The notes under the pieces are model-generated. The model saw only the letters and a list, made by a program, of their open reading frames with translations, made no database searches and was not told the DNA's origin. A stretch of DNA of 64,000 nt, taken from positions 33,348,784 to 33,412,783 of the forward strand of contig JAQMRL010000010.1 of assembly GCA_035578175.1 (NCBI GenBank), read 5' to 3'. Source of the stretch: Catonia carolina. Taxonomy: Eukaryota > Arthropoda > Insecta > Hemiptera > Achilidae. The translations under genes and the position numbers were made by a program. Shown here one piece after another: positions 23,831 through 35,463 of the stretch. The first letter of the stretch is position 1, and every line of letters starts with the position of its first letter.

Positions 23831-24485
23831 AAAGTATAAAAAAGAGAACACAAAGAAAAATGAAAAGATATTTATCAACAGAATTTTACCGACGTTTGTA
23901 AATGCACAGTAGACTACGATCAATACATTCGCACCCGTAAGTACCTATTTGGTACGCACAATACCTAACGGTAATGAACCTGAACCTAATAGCACGTGCG
24001 GTGCCTTGGATCTACTTAACATTGGGATTTTGTTGTGTTCAAGACAATGACAAGACAGACAACTGACAATTAACAAGGACTGGAAGAGATCTCCCTCATT
24101 ATCGTACCAATTGCAACGGATCTAGAAAATGCTTTGTCATGAAACAAACGTAGCAAATCATAGTAAAATTATTTCAAAAGGATGTCTTTTCCTTGTCCAA
24201 TGTCTGATTTATTTCATATCTTATTTTTTTATCAATAAATCAATAAACTGGTACCTATACAAGCAAAAAATAAATAAAATAAAATGAAAATCTCTTCCCA
24301 AACATAATTATTGTGACTGATCTAAAAAAATCTGTTTTACATCCGTTCGATTAAAAAATTAGTGCAACTCGCAAAAGGTGAAGGATGACAAAAGAAATTA
24401 ATAATAAATTAATAAGTTTGTTGTGATGAATAGTTACGAAGTACTGTGCCGTAAAAGTGTTATAAACGTTGAGTTAGTAAAACTG
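23831..24485. other. Unassigned stretch
   Basis: A slightly GC-richer spot (23930-24080) has no open frame. No repeat recognised. Confidence 0.5.
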
Positions 24486-24872
24486 TAGGTTAGATCATCA
24501 GCCGAAAGGCTGGTTTAAGCCTCTAGAGGTTTTACTAAGTAGAACGAGGAATGAGGTAGATGCCTTCCTCACTGAATGAAAAAGTATGCTAATCAGGATA
24601 CAAGGCCCTCTGAAAAGCATTTACTTTCCACATTGCAAATTACACTTCACTTCATTCACCACAGGGTCTAACTGTATGAATGAAATTCGTTACTCTCAAA
24701 GGAGATAACTTTGACTAGTGTCTTTTACAACTCTACCTTTTTTGTTTTTAAATGTATCAGTCATAAACCTGACTGATCATGTGATAAAAAACATAATTAT
24801 TTTTTTTGTAGCCCTGGAATTAGCAGATCTAGTCCCAATAATTAAACAATCCACCTGGCTTTTATGGGCATG
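24486..24872 (-). repeat. Rep-B copy 6, near full length
   Basis: From aggttagatcatcagccgaa to ccacctggcttttatgggca. It has small internal deletions but all family blocks in order. Confidence 0.87.
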
Positions 24873-26110
24873 GAAATGATTAAGCGAGTTGGGACTCGCA
24901 GAGAGTCTTAACTCTCTGAGAGTTGAGACAAGAAGATTGGTGTAGCAAAAAGTTGAACTTACTTTATTCAACCGTTAACTCTATACGAGTTATCAGAGAA
25001 AAAAAACAAGGCCACAAGTGAAAGAGTTAACAACATGCAAACAAATAAATAAATAAATAAAATAACATGATAACTAAGAAAAATAGGAAGCCAACTCACG
25101 ATGACCTGGACAACGGAATTCTAAATTCTAAAATAAACGAAAGCAAACAAAATTCAATTTTTGTAAATGGTTGAGTTCAAAATACGTTTTTCATGTTTAT
25201 TTGATTAAAATATTTTTTACTAGAGTATTATTTTGATCATATCCTGTTTTAAATATTAATTAAGTAATCATAAATATTGTAGTATTTAGAATGTAAGTAA
25301 ATTTCATTAAATTGTCAATACTTAAAATTTTTCCCAAATTTTTAATATTAAATAAATTCGTTTGTAAAGTAAAAATACCGATACTCCCGGCAGTTTACTT
25401 ATAAACCGAAGTCGACTGTAAGTGGGAACCTGAAAAGTGGTAATGTTAACGTAGTGATAATATTAAAAATTATAATTTCTCAAAATGTCCTGACTTAGCC
25501 CTTTGGGAGGCTCCAGGATACAATTCACAAAAAATTAAAGAATAACCTAATAGTTTAATCTGAAAACGAATTAAATGAAATAAAATACGCAAACATATTT
25601 AGTGCAAAGATAGCAACGGAAGTGCAAACACTGGGTAAGTAAAAAATACAGTAGAAAAAACCTAATGTAAATTCGAAAATAAGTACCAGTGACTAACCTT
25701 TTCCGATAAGAAATTTTTAAATATGATGCTTCAATTAAATATATTTCATAAGTGAATGGATTTATAACAATGAATCATATAATTCAATGAAAAACAGATA
25801 AATGAATAAAGTCTACTTTAGATAACTTACAATAATAAAGAAACTCGATGATTCACCACATCCAATTAATCGATAACACGATAAATATTAAGGATAAACG
25901 TACTTCAAACTGACATAACAAACTCGTTGTTATATTAGACAATAACACACTTAAGTGCTAAAAAATTTAAAACTGTAAAAGAATATTCATAAAAAAATTA
26001 TGAATTAAAAGACTGTCAACATCTGATAACAAAACAAAAATACATTTATAGTGACAATGAAAACCCTGTACATAGTAGTATGTTTAACTGTATTTTCTAA
26101 TAACCGGTAT
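24873..26110. other. Unassigned AT-rich stretch
   Basis: At 24885-24930 short mirrored words (gagttgggactcgcagagag, actctctgagagttgag) suggest a small hairpin. Otherwise nothing recognised. Confidence 0.5.
25045..25064. repeat. (AAAT)n microsatellite
   Basis: Four to five aaat units in an otherwise unassigned stretch. Confidence 0.75.
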
Positions 26111-26275
26111 TAAAAATGTGATGTAAAACACACAACTTTCTCTTGCCAATGTAAAATGACAAACATCCTATGTAAAACTAAAAATAAGGAAAATTACTGA
26201 TTGACGATAAACTTAGAGTAGAAAAGAAATTCTTGAAATATAAGTTGTAAGATTTAATTTCCTATAATTTTACAC
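26111..26275 (+). repeat. Rep-A copy 5, left fragment
   Basis: Left end (atgtaaaacacacaactttc, cttgccaatg) with a shortened body; interrupted at 26276 by Rep-B copy 7. The fragment resumes at about 26628-26705 (ctctaagaatttcaacag, ttttttaaaatcggtcg). So Rep-B inserted into an older Rep-A here. Confidence 0.7.
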
Positions 26276-26610
26276 CCCATAATAGGCAGGTGGAGAGTTA
26301 AATTATTTGCACTCGATCTGCAAGTTCCAGGAATACAAAAAATAGTTCTGTTTCTTATCACAAGGTCAGCCAATTATATGACTGATGCATGTAAGAACAG
26401 AAGAGGTAGCGGTGTAAAAGACACTAATCACAGTTATCTCCTCTGAAAGTAATGAATTTCATTATACAACCAGATCCTACGGTGAATGAAGTTATATATC
26501 ATTAGCAGAGTGGAAAGTAGATACTTTTCAGAGATCCAGGCATGCTAATAAGCATAAGTAAAACCTCTAGAGGTTCAAACCAGCTTATCGGCTGATGACC
26601 AAAACAACAG
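26276..26610 (+). repeat. Rep-B copy 7, inserted in Rep-A
   Basis: cccataataggcaggtgg to gctgatgaccaaaacaac. It interrupts Rep-A copy 5. The middle region lacks the cactcagtgaggaaggc block. Confidence 0.87.
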
Positions 26611-26746
26611 ATAACTTCACTGGTATGTTAATTAGGAAGCTCTAAGAATTTCAACAGTGACAGGATTTTTTAAAATCGGTCGGGTAGTTTTTGAGATTAC
26701 CTGGTGCAAACGAAGAAATGTTATTTCTTTATACATTAGTGTAGAT

Positions 26747-27148
26747 CAGGTGTACACAATCTTTTTTTTTAACAGTGGGCCAATTAATTACTGATTTTTC
26801 GAGCCAGGCCGCAGGAATATATTGGCTAGAGTTTAAAAAATGACATAAATCTTATTTACTTGTGGTTAAATTTTAAAATCCAAGTATATTATGGTACGGT
26901 GAACGACGGAACTATATAATATTGTACAACTTTGTATAGCTTCCATACCTGTACCAACGTTATACAGAGGTTTACAATCTTCCATCATTGATTGATAATT
27001 GTTCAATATCTATTTAATGGTCGTAGTAGCTATTCTCAAAATTGATTCCAAGCGACTGTTTGAGATAAACATTTTAGAGCGGGTTTTCCCGGCCGCAAAA
27101 AAAGGACAAGTCGGCGGCTGCGTGCGGTTCGCGGGTTGTGCGCCCCTG
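26747..27148. mobile_element. Non-autonomous hAT-type element (MITE) with 8-bp duplication
   Basis: The 402-bp element is flanked by an exact 8-bp direct repeat GTGTAGAT (26739-26746 and 27149-27156), the target duplication size of hAT transposons. Ends are caggtgtacacaatc on the left and gggttgtgcgcccctg on the right, an imperfect TIR of about 16 bp. Subterminal GTGGGCCA and GCCGGC-rich blocks are usual in hAT ends. No coding frame is present. It inserted in a relic of Rep-A. Confidence 0.9.
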
Positions 27149-27156
27149 GTGTAGAT

Positions 27157-28065
27157 ATAGACACAAGACAATTTGAGAATACCTACGTCTCTAAAAAAAT
27201 TCGAGCAGAACTACATGAGAAAAAAATAAAGGCCGTTAGTTCATTACATTTTGTTCCGTTTTAAAAAATTTCATAAATAAAAAACTACAATACTGTCGAA
27301 AATAGGCCTTTATGAACACTATAAAAAAAGTTATTGTATTAAATGTCATAATATATTTTAGGAAATTATATCTAAATCCCTTTTCGGGAAACTCATTAAA
27401 GTCAACGTAGCAGAAACGTCTTGACCCTAAAAAATCAATACGAATAGATGACCAAGACATAAATGAAGCAATCTCCGTCTAAAAGGGAACGTTTCACGAA
27501 ACGACAGGGGAATACAGAAACGCTTTGAATAAACAAAGAGACGCTCACTCTTAGAAACTGGGAAGGAACAAATAAATATATTCCCTGAAGTAAAACAAGA
27601 CCTTCAAAAGGAGATCAAAAGATAAGACGATATCCAAATTTCACAAACAGAAACTCCGTTATCACCACACTATTAGGAAAAAGCTGTTTTTTTCAGCAAA
27701 GACTTTTACAAAAGCTTTATTAACGACTTAAAAATTCAATTATTCATTTAAATACTGTCAGGGTTTCTGCGGACGGTTGACTCAATACCTATGAAGAACT
27801 TAATTAACAGTTCAAAAAAGTCCAGAGATTAGCAAACCTGTTTGACGAAAAACAGTCTCCTTCATTTTCAAGCCTTCGATCTGGAACCTCATTGTGTTAA
27901 TATTTTTAAATAATCATTTTAATAAAACACGATAAAAATATTTTTTGTAAAACATTCACATGACGTTTTCTTATCAGTAAAAATAATAAAACATTTAACC
28001 TATGTTTAATGAATAACGTAATTATAATGGAAAACGTACCCTAATTTTAATCGTAACTAATTTAA
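27157..28065. other. Unassigned stretch after the hAT element
   Basis: 27470-27720 is less AT-rich and has broken protein-like frames (FFSKDFYKSFINDLKIQLF at about 27690-27750). Possibly an old retroelement; not identified. Confidence 0.35.
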
Positions 28066-28917
28066 ATTATTATTTGTACTCGATCTGCTACTTCCAGGGC
28101 TATAAAAAATAATTCTGTTTCTTATCATGTTTCTTATCACATGGTCAGCCAATTGTATGACTGAAGCATTTAAAAACAGAAGAAGGAGAGGTATAAAAAA
28201 CACTATAGTAGGTAAAATGAAAGATGAACCCTGTGTTCGAAACCGCATATCTCACCAAGCAAGAAACATAACAAATTCTGGTACAGCTTGTTTTAAAGCT
28301 TACTTTTTTGTTATTTTATTCGTATAAATCACGAAACGCGGGAGTGTATAAGGAATTTTCTAGCGATTTGGAAACTAAATATGTACCCATTTTTGTACAG
28401 CATTTTTTACTTAATCCGTGTTTCAGAACATTTAGCACAATCAATTTTAGGAGGAAAGATATAGCGTTTTCGAATAGTATTCCTGCATGTTTTCTAATTA
28501 ATTTCAGCTAAATTCAGCCTTTTAGTACAAAGGGTGAAGTAATTACAACGTTTTTTAAAAAATATATATATTTTTGTTCTCGATGGACGTAACGAGTTAT
28601 AACCAACTCTGTATCCCTTCAATAAGGGAATGAAATTAGACTACACATAATTATTTTAAATTTAACGGATTATAGTCAAGAGTTTTCTCCTCTGAGAATA
28701 ATAAATTGCATCATTATACAGCAGATCCTGTAGTGAATGAAGTGAAGGTGTTATTTTCAGGGGGAAAAGTCAATGTATTATGGAAGGCCCGCCATGCTGA
28801 TAAGCATACTTTTCCACTCAGTGAGGAAGGCATTGATAAACCAATACACATCTCGTTTTACTTAGTAAAGCCTCTAGAGATTCAAATCAGCCTTTCGGCT
28901 GATGACTTAAACAACAT
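28066..28917 (+). repeat. Rep-B copy 8, split
   Basis: The left half at 28066-28205 and right half at 28676-28917 are separated by 470 bp of unrelated sequence (28206-28675). The left half has a small local duplication (tttcttatcatgtttcttatcac). The right half has an open frame of over 70 codons (NEVKVLFSGGKV...ADKHTFPLSEE...SLSADDL). Confidence 0.8.
28206..28675. mobile_element. Unknown 470-bp insertion in Rep-B copy 8
   Basis: Separates the two halves of one Rep-B element, so it arrived after Rep-B. Contains aaaccgcatatctcaccaag and ttataaccaactctgtatcc, not matched elsewhere in the window. No TIR or coding frame seen. Confidence 0.4.
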
Positions 28918-29851
28918 TTTCAAGTTTTGCAAGTACTTCAATCATTCTGATTCATGTGCTAACCCAGAGCATACAATTAATTAACCAAGGTACAAACAGT
29001 ATGTTAGTAACTGAAAAAAATAAGGTAAATAATGTACAGGTGGTGTTCATTGCCACATGTATCCTATACCTAAAAATGGAAAAAGAAAATATTAGCTGGT
29101 CAAGAAGATACAGTGACCAGAAAAGGAAAGAAGATAAAGGCGTAGTGCATCTGAAAGACAAGGGGGAGTAGTTGCAAAGGAGGCGATTGTACATCAAGAA
29201 CAACTTGGATAACCATATAAGTCTACACATAAGGGCATAACTCGATACTTGCATCACATCTGTTGACGAACAAAACATTAAATACAACTAAAAAAAATTC
29301 GGAAGGATCACTTAAAAACTGAAACAAATTTATTTTATTTGAGAAAAAACAGATCAAGCGGAACTTTCCCCGCTAAAACTACCGTAGCGATTGAAATTCA
29401 TAAGTTGATACCCACAAACAAGAATACCTATATGAACAAGTATACGTGCGCAGTATGTAAATACCTAATTATAATAGGCGGGGAAAGGTTTTAAAGTACA
29501 AACATGCAGAAGGCCTTGAGAAGGTCCAGTTCCCGCCATTGATATACGACTGAAAATAGAATAAAAATATAATACTTTTTCCATTAGCGCTATATTGAAA
29601 CATACGCACGTACGACATTATTACGATTGAATAAGATATTTATTAAATTATAACGGAATAAAAATTTCTAATCCGTTAAATAATGTAATTATCAATATAA
29701 ATAACTGGGATCATTACCAGAACCAACTGTGGTGTTACTACAGATATAATTCCTAATGGGGCCGAGCCCCCAAAAGAATTTAAAAGATGTTTCAAAGTTA
29801 CTGATTCTTTGAGCTTGGTTCTTAAGATTTTTCAATTAATTAAATCTAAAT
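28918..29851. other. Unassigned stretch
   Basis: A plus frame at 28956-29171 overlaps a longer minus frame (28952-29287); neither resembles a known protein. aagggggagtag at 29161 repeats the word at 5890, perhaps by chance. Confidence 0.45.
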
Positions 29852-30549
29852 GTGATGCGCTCTACGAAAAGGGATGAAATTTCTTAGGGTGAAATTTCTC
29901 AAAAGTGGTTTTTTTTGCTTACCTTGTACACAAAAAGAAACAGCTGCAAATAATGGGCTATGTTTTGGAATCCCAAGTTTAAAATGAAGAAACCTACAAT
30001 ATATTAAAAATTATATAGTAGGCCTATATTTATTAATTTTCGGAAAACCTGTTTAAAGATTATTGTTAATATAGTACACTAAAAGAAAAAAGAAGATATT
30101 TAAAAATGTAAACATGTTTTCTAGCATACCATGCAAATCAAAAGCTGCTGAAAAAATGGTTTCTGTTTTATTAAAAAATAAAATCTTATTAATAAGAATT
30201 TAATTTCTTTGAATGACTTTGATATGTGTTTTATTGTTTTGCCCTTCTATTAACGAAACAGAAATAAAATTGGAATTACCTATATTAAAAAGAGTCTTCG
30301 GGTGACAATGTAAAACCTCCATATTACCCTAAGGTCCCTTCTGAACGCGACATGGATTAATATTTCTTTGTCGATTTTATTACAAAGGCAGTTTTTTTCA
30401 ACTACCAATCATGTCTACTCGTAGAAAAGAGATCAGAGATTTGTATGCAATCATAACCTAAAAATCGATAATTTTGACATAATGTTTATGTATTTCATCA
30501 TACTGTATATTGTCCCGCACCCGAAGGTCCCTTTCTCAGAGCGCATCAC
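29852..30549. mobile_element. Candidate DNA element with about 24-bp TIR
   Basis: gtgatgcgctct followed by acgaaaaggga at the left is mirrored by tccctttctcagagcgcatcac at the right, with AAAT immediately outside both ends. An internal copy of the right-end-like word (aaggtcccttctgaacgcg) occurs at about 30332-30350. There is no coding frame. The class is not determined. Confidence 0.5.
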
Positions 30550-30844
30550 AAATGTACCAAGAAACCAAATTTTATTAACAGGTAGACGGACTTTCATTTA
30601 ATCTTCAGGTAGGCCTAAATTTAAATTTGGTCTACAATTAAATATATTAAAAGTTCGGTTAGATCTAAGTTTATCCATTCTAGCTTGATAAGGTAATAAA
30701 TAAAATATTTAAAACAATCCGTATTTGCCAACAAATTTTTCATTAATCATAATGGATGAAAAACAAAATAAAAGCTCAACATTTTATTGATGGTGGCAAT
30801 TTTGAAAATTATTATCACTTTTTGCCTGTCCGTCCGTTAACCAA

Positions 30845-31640
30845 AGATGTCAGAAACTACAAGAAATATCAGCAAACGGTTTTCGGATTCGTAATCTACA
30901 CAACTGCCAACAACGAGCACGTGGAGTGTTAAATTAATTACTCTCCATCTGTTGGTTTCAGGGCTACAGAAAATAGTTTTGTTTCTTATCACATAGTTAG
31001 CCAATTATATGACTGAACTATTTAAGAACAGAAGAGGTAGAGGTGTACAAGATACTGGTCAGTTATCTCCTCTGAGAGTAATGAATTTCACTATACAGCC
31101 ACACCCTTTGGTGAATGAAGTGAAGGTGTTATTTGCAGGGCGGATATATGCTGATAAGCATACTCTTTCAACTCAGTGAGGAAGGCAATTGTAAACAACC
31201 TCACTCCTCGTTTTTACTTAGTTAAACCTCTAGAGGTTCAAACCAGCCTTTTGGCTGTTGACCTAAACAACTAATCTAAACAAAACGTTGTGAGCCTAAA
31301 TTGAGTATGAAGTTTCGGTTTCGATCGGAAGTGCCCCAAAACCGGAAGTCAAAAAGTCAAAGTCGGAATTTGAAAAAAAAATAGTGTCATTCGCTTCGTC
31401 TTAAAGAGTAGATACAGAAATTATTGGGTTTGAAGTTCCGGTTTCGATCAGAACAGCCCAAAAACACGAATTTAAGAGATAAAAGTAAGAATTTGGAAAT
31501 AAAAATAGCGTCAGATTTCTTTTAAAGTAGATTTTTAATTAGATACAGAAATCATTAATGTTTTTTGCCATTAGTTAAAGGTAAGCTTTTTTAAAAATTG
31601 CCACCAGCCATGAGACGCATTGTCTCATGAAAAGGATTTT
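30845..31640 (+). repeat. Rep-G copy interrupted by Rep-B
   Basis: Same blocks as 58985: cagaaactacaagaaatatc, aaacggttttcggattcgta, (Rep-B copy 9 at 30918-31271), gaagtttcggtttcgatcgg, ccaaaaccggaagtcaa, then a second unit, ending gccatgagacgcattgtctc, whose catgagac/gtctcatg arms form a perfect 8-bp hairpin at 31613-31633. Confidence 0.8.
30918..31271 (+). repeat. Rep-B copy 9, inserted in Rep-G
   Basis: gcacgtggagtgttaaatta to ggctgttgacctaaacaact. Rep-G sequence continues on both sides (gattcgtaatctacaca before; gaagtttcggtttcgatc after), so Rep-B is the younger insertion. Confidence 0.85.
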
Positions 31641-31649
31641 GTTAAATTA

Positions 31650-31794
31650 GCTATTTAAAATCGCATAATTATTTTAGTCATTAGCGACTACTGTGGGTTA
31701 TGGAATGGAGGGTTTTGACTAGTAACAACTTTCCAAACCGGGACCTTCCGCTTTGTAGGCTAGCAAAGCTAACAACTAATTACACCAAGGAAAC
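31650..31794 (-). repeat. SINE-F copy 4, degraded
   Basis: Minus strand: ccttggtgtaattagttgtt head, gctagcctacaaagcgga, then the B box is lost by a deletion; the tail cacagtagtcgctaatgac is recognisable. Confidence 0.65.
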
Positions 31795-32141
31795 AATTAC
31801 AATTTCAATACTGTTTAATTCAATATGCTAAGATTATAAAAATTAAACGAACAAAATATCAGAAGTATTAAATTTCAAGTTTATATGTGTCGTATGGATT
31901 AACGTGAGAATTAACCAAATATTACATATCAAGAAATATTACCACATACAAAAAAATTATCGTATACATAGACTAATATATACGACCAATATACCTTGTT
32001 TCTACGTAGTCGCTAGAAACCTTGGAATGGACCGGATTAAAATTTCTAGTTCTAAATTAATCGGATTGGTGACTTTTTGACTTAAAAAGAATTAAATACT
32101 ATTGCAAGGGATTTATATTAATTTTTACTGATAGAAACATT

Positions 32142-32540
32142 AAAAAATCTAGACTCTCTTTTGCCAATGTAAATACTAACTAAAATATAACATAATAAAT
32201 GTTTAATCATGAGTAAACAATGTAAAATGAAAAACAACCTAATTTTAATCACTAGTGAATGAAGTAAAATGAAAATCTACCTCTCCAGAAATAAATGCTT
32301 GAAATAAGTTGTAGGTTTTTAATTTTCTATAGCTTTGATAGTACATAATACACTTTTGTCGTTAAATGCATAGTACAAAATGCATTGGACAAAACCGCTA
32401 CCTCTCTTAAAAAAAAAATCACATTTTTTACCGATTTTAATGATTAAAATACAGAAAATAACTAAATAACGCTAAACTAAGCATTGTAGAAAAGAATGCT
32501 TGAAACAAGTTTTAAATTTTTTACAGTTGTTTCAAATTAT
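32142..32540 (+). repeat. Rep-A copy 6, degraded left part
   Basis: Recognisable blocks: aaaaaatctagactctcttttgcc, tttaatcatgagtaaac, gcttgaaataagttgtagg. A second degraded piece at 33341-33476 (ctgtcgtaaagaatat, taccgattttaatgag) may belong to the same original insertion, now split by SINE-C copy 6 and other sequence. Confidence 0.6.
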
Positions 32541-32833
32541 GAAGCAGTAACTTTTCTTCTGAGGATATATAAAAGTTTTTAAAACAATTTCCCTATTTTA
32601 AATTAAAAATTTCTCTACAATTTTTTTAATTGTTAGAATTATAAGTATTTTTATATTTATTATGTTGTAATTCATAGTATAATGTTACATAAAATATGTT
32701 AATGAAAAATATATTTATCTCGAATAAAGTAATTTAAATTAATATTTATTTAAGAATGAAATTTTCAGAACGATTTAAACAATAACAAAGGTAACTACAA
32801 ATTCTTGTTATACACGGTATATATATTGTTTTT

Positions 32834-33150
32834 ATTCCCAATATGTGTACGTTGCAATCTGTTCAATTGAGAACAATGAGCAACCCCATGACCCAATCAG
32901 ATGAGGATGATGTGTATAACGTGTAAATGAGGTGTAGTCTTGTACTGGCCCAGGTCGACCACTCCTGAGAGAGTATGGTTAATTGAACCCCAACCATCAA
33001 AGTACACCGGCAACCACTGTCTAGTATTCAAATCCGTATAAAAGTAATTACCTTTACTAGAATTTGAACTAGGAACCTTCGTCTCCAAAAATCACCTGTT
33101 AAACAGCTGATTTTGGCGACGACTTTACCTCTAGTCCAACCCGGTGGGTT
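32834..33150 (-). repeat. SINE-C copy 6, full length
   Basis: All parts present: on the minus strand aacccaccgggttggactag head, the hairpin-like cagctgtttaacaggtga stretch between boxes, then gttcctagttcaaattct (near-B box) and the full body ending acgtacacatattggg. Confidence 0.87.
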
Positions 33151-33730
33151 ACGGTATAAATAAATCGATTACTACTTTAAAAAGCTGATAATATAGTAAT
33201 TTACAAAATTATGAAAAATCCCGCTAGCGATAACTAATGTAATATAATTATAACAACAAATTTCCCTTTTTCACCGCTTCATACGTTCCCTATTTAAACA
33301 ATACGGCCTTAATAAATTGAACCTACAGTATTCCTAAACTTTGATTAATTATACTACTGTCGTAAAGAATATACTAAAGCCTCTATCTTAAAATATCCCA
33401 TTTTTTTACCGATTTTAATGAGAAAAATTCAGAAAATAACTAATTTACGCCAAACTAAACATTGCAGAAAAGAAGTACAGATATCATCCAATTATTCAAT
33501 AACTTCTCGTTTAACTTCGTGAAGTAAAAAATTCATTATGTATAATTTAATGTCTAGTACTATTTTACAATTAAAACTTTTATGAAATTTTACACCACAT
33601 AATTATTTAAAAATATCAATAACCATAGCCAAACATCTTGTTTAAAATCAGTTATAGGTATTTAGAAATTATAAGTTACATTTTATAACCATGACAATAA
33701 CAGTAATTATTTTATTGCGAACTGTTTTTT

Positions 33731-34670
33731 ACTTTCTCTTGCCTATATGAATATATAGGAAGGAAAGTATTGTTTTCATATCGATTTTTCGAAATCGAGT
33801 TTTCACCGGATCTATACGTTTTCAGACCCCCTGAACCCAAAAAAACATGTTTTTAGCGATTGGTCTGTGTGTGTGTGTGTGTCTGTGTGTGAACAGAATA
33901 TCTCAAGAACTGAACATCGTACGAACTTGAAACTTGAAACTTAAGTTACATACCACTACCGGACGCGACACGAACATTTTCATCAAAATCGGTCAACCGG
34001 AAGTAGTAGTTTATTCGTATAATTTTTCAGTTTTTTGCGATTTTCTCAAAAACTGGTCCTACGATTTTTTTTAAAATCGCCTATTTTACTCAATTTTTTA
34101 TTCTCTACAAGATAGGGTAGGCGCCATGTTTGCTGAAATTCTCGGTGAGGCTGTTTTCACGTAAAAACGTTGTTTTTTTAAGATTACGGCTTTCATATAA
34201 ATTTTAGCGCAAAAACTTATATAATAAAAGTTGTAGAGAATTTAAAAACCTACAACTTCTGTTTCAAACATTTTTTTGTATGACGCTTAGTTTAGCGGTA
34301 ATTTGCGATTTTCTGTTTTTTTCTCACGAAAACGTGAGAAAAATCGATTTTTTTAACATTTCGGCCTTAGTATGCATTTTACGACAAAAGTGTATATAAT
34401 TAAATTTATAGAAAATTAAAAGATCTACAACTTTTATTTAAAGCATTTTTCTCTACAGAGCCTAGTTTAGAGAGAAAGAGAGATTTTCCGTATTTCTAAG
34501 CCAAACTGAGGTTGATTTTCATTTTGCGTCTTTCACTCATGATTAAAATTAGGTTATGTTTGTTGAGGTTAGTTTTTTGTTTATTTCTTATGTTTTATTA
34601 CTAATGTTAGGTTTATTGTTAATTATTTGCACTGGCAAGAGAAAGTTGTGTGAGTGTTTCACACCAGATT
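33731..34670 (-). repeat. Rep-A copy 7, full length
   Basis: Inverted copy with both ends: actttctcttgcctatatga and gtgtttcacaccagatt. TG tract at 33866-33893. The 36-nt tip (actttctcttgcctatat, then gaat and atataggaaggaaagt) can fold into a hairpin, and the other tip can pair gtgtga with tcacac. Confidence 0.93.
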
Positions 34671-35069
34671 TTTTTTTTTTTATTAGGTTACGCAAAACAT
34701 GAATCTAGTATTAAATGTAGTACAGTACATATAAATGGAAGGCTTGGCCAGTTGGGCGTTGAAGCAGAAAACGAGGTGCACGAACTGTCTTATAACAAAA
34801 CTTTGTACCAGATAGATTGATAGTACGTACAAACAGTATGAACACACACTAACGTTATAAATGCACAGTAGTATCTGACTTCATGTCGGTTTGTCCGATT
34901 ATATAAACGAAAACAGTAGCTGTGAAATCTGTTTATTAACTATTCACACAGGTATTTTAGTGTTTGTTTTCCTTTAAAAACACATTTTCAGTACAACGTT
35001 AGTTTTATTCAATTAAGTTGTTACTAAAAGAAAGTGAAATAAAACAGATGTTAATAAAATTAAAAATTC
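34671..35069. other. Unassigned stretch
   Basis: 34740-34930 has mixed composition without an open frame; no family recognised. Confidence 0.5.
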
Positions 35070-35262
35070 TTCTCATGAGACAACGCATCTCAATTTTTCG
35101 TTGGTGTCAATATTTGAAATTGCTTACATTTGACTTATAGCAAAAAACATAAGTGATTTCTGTATTAAACTCTTTAAGAGGAATCGAATGACACTATTTT
35201 TGTTCCCAAATTTCGACTTTGATTTCTTGACTTCCGGTCAAAATCAAAACTTCAAACCCAAT
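35070..35262 (-). repeat. Rep-G copy, 3' part
   Basis: Inverted fragment: ttctcatgagacaacgcatc, tttctgtattaaactcttta, atcgaatgacactatttttg, tgacttccggtcaaaatc. Left part of the family absent. Confidence 0.78.
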
Positions 35263-35463
35263 CATAAATATTTAAATAAATCATAAAATATTTCTCTGTA
35301 TCATTCATTCATATCTTGTAATATTTTTATATTATAGTAATATTTTATATTTTGTATATTCTGTGACAATAAAGATCTATTTATGAAAATTAAACGTACC
35401 ATTGAACTTATTAGTTAGCTTAAAAAAGTGATGATGGGTTTAGATTTAATCTGCCAAAATTTA

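Noticed and set aside
29155..29175. Polypurine tract aagggggag as evidence for an LTR element
   Set aside because: No TG...CA-bounded repeat or gag/pol sequence is adjacent; probably chance.
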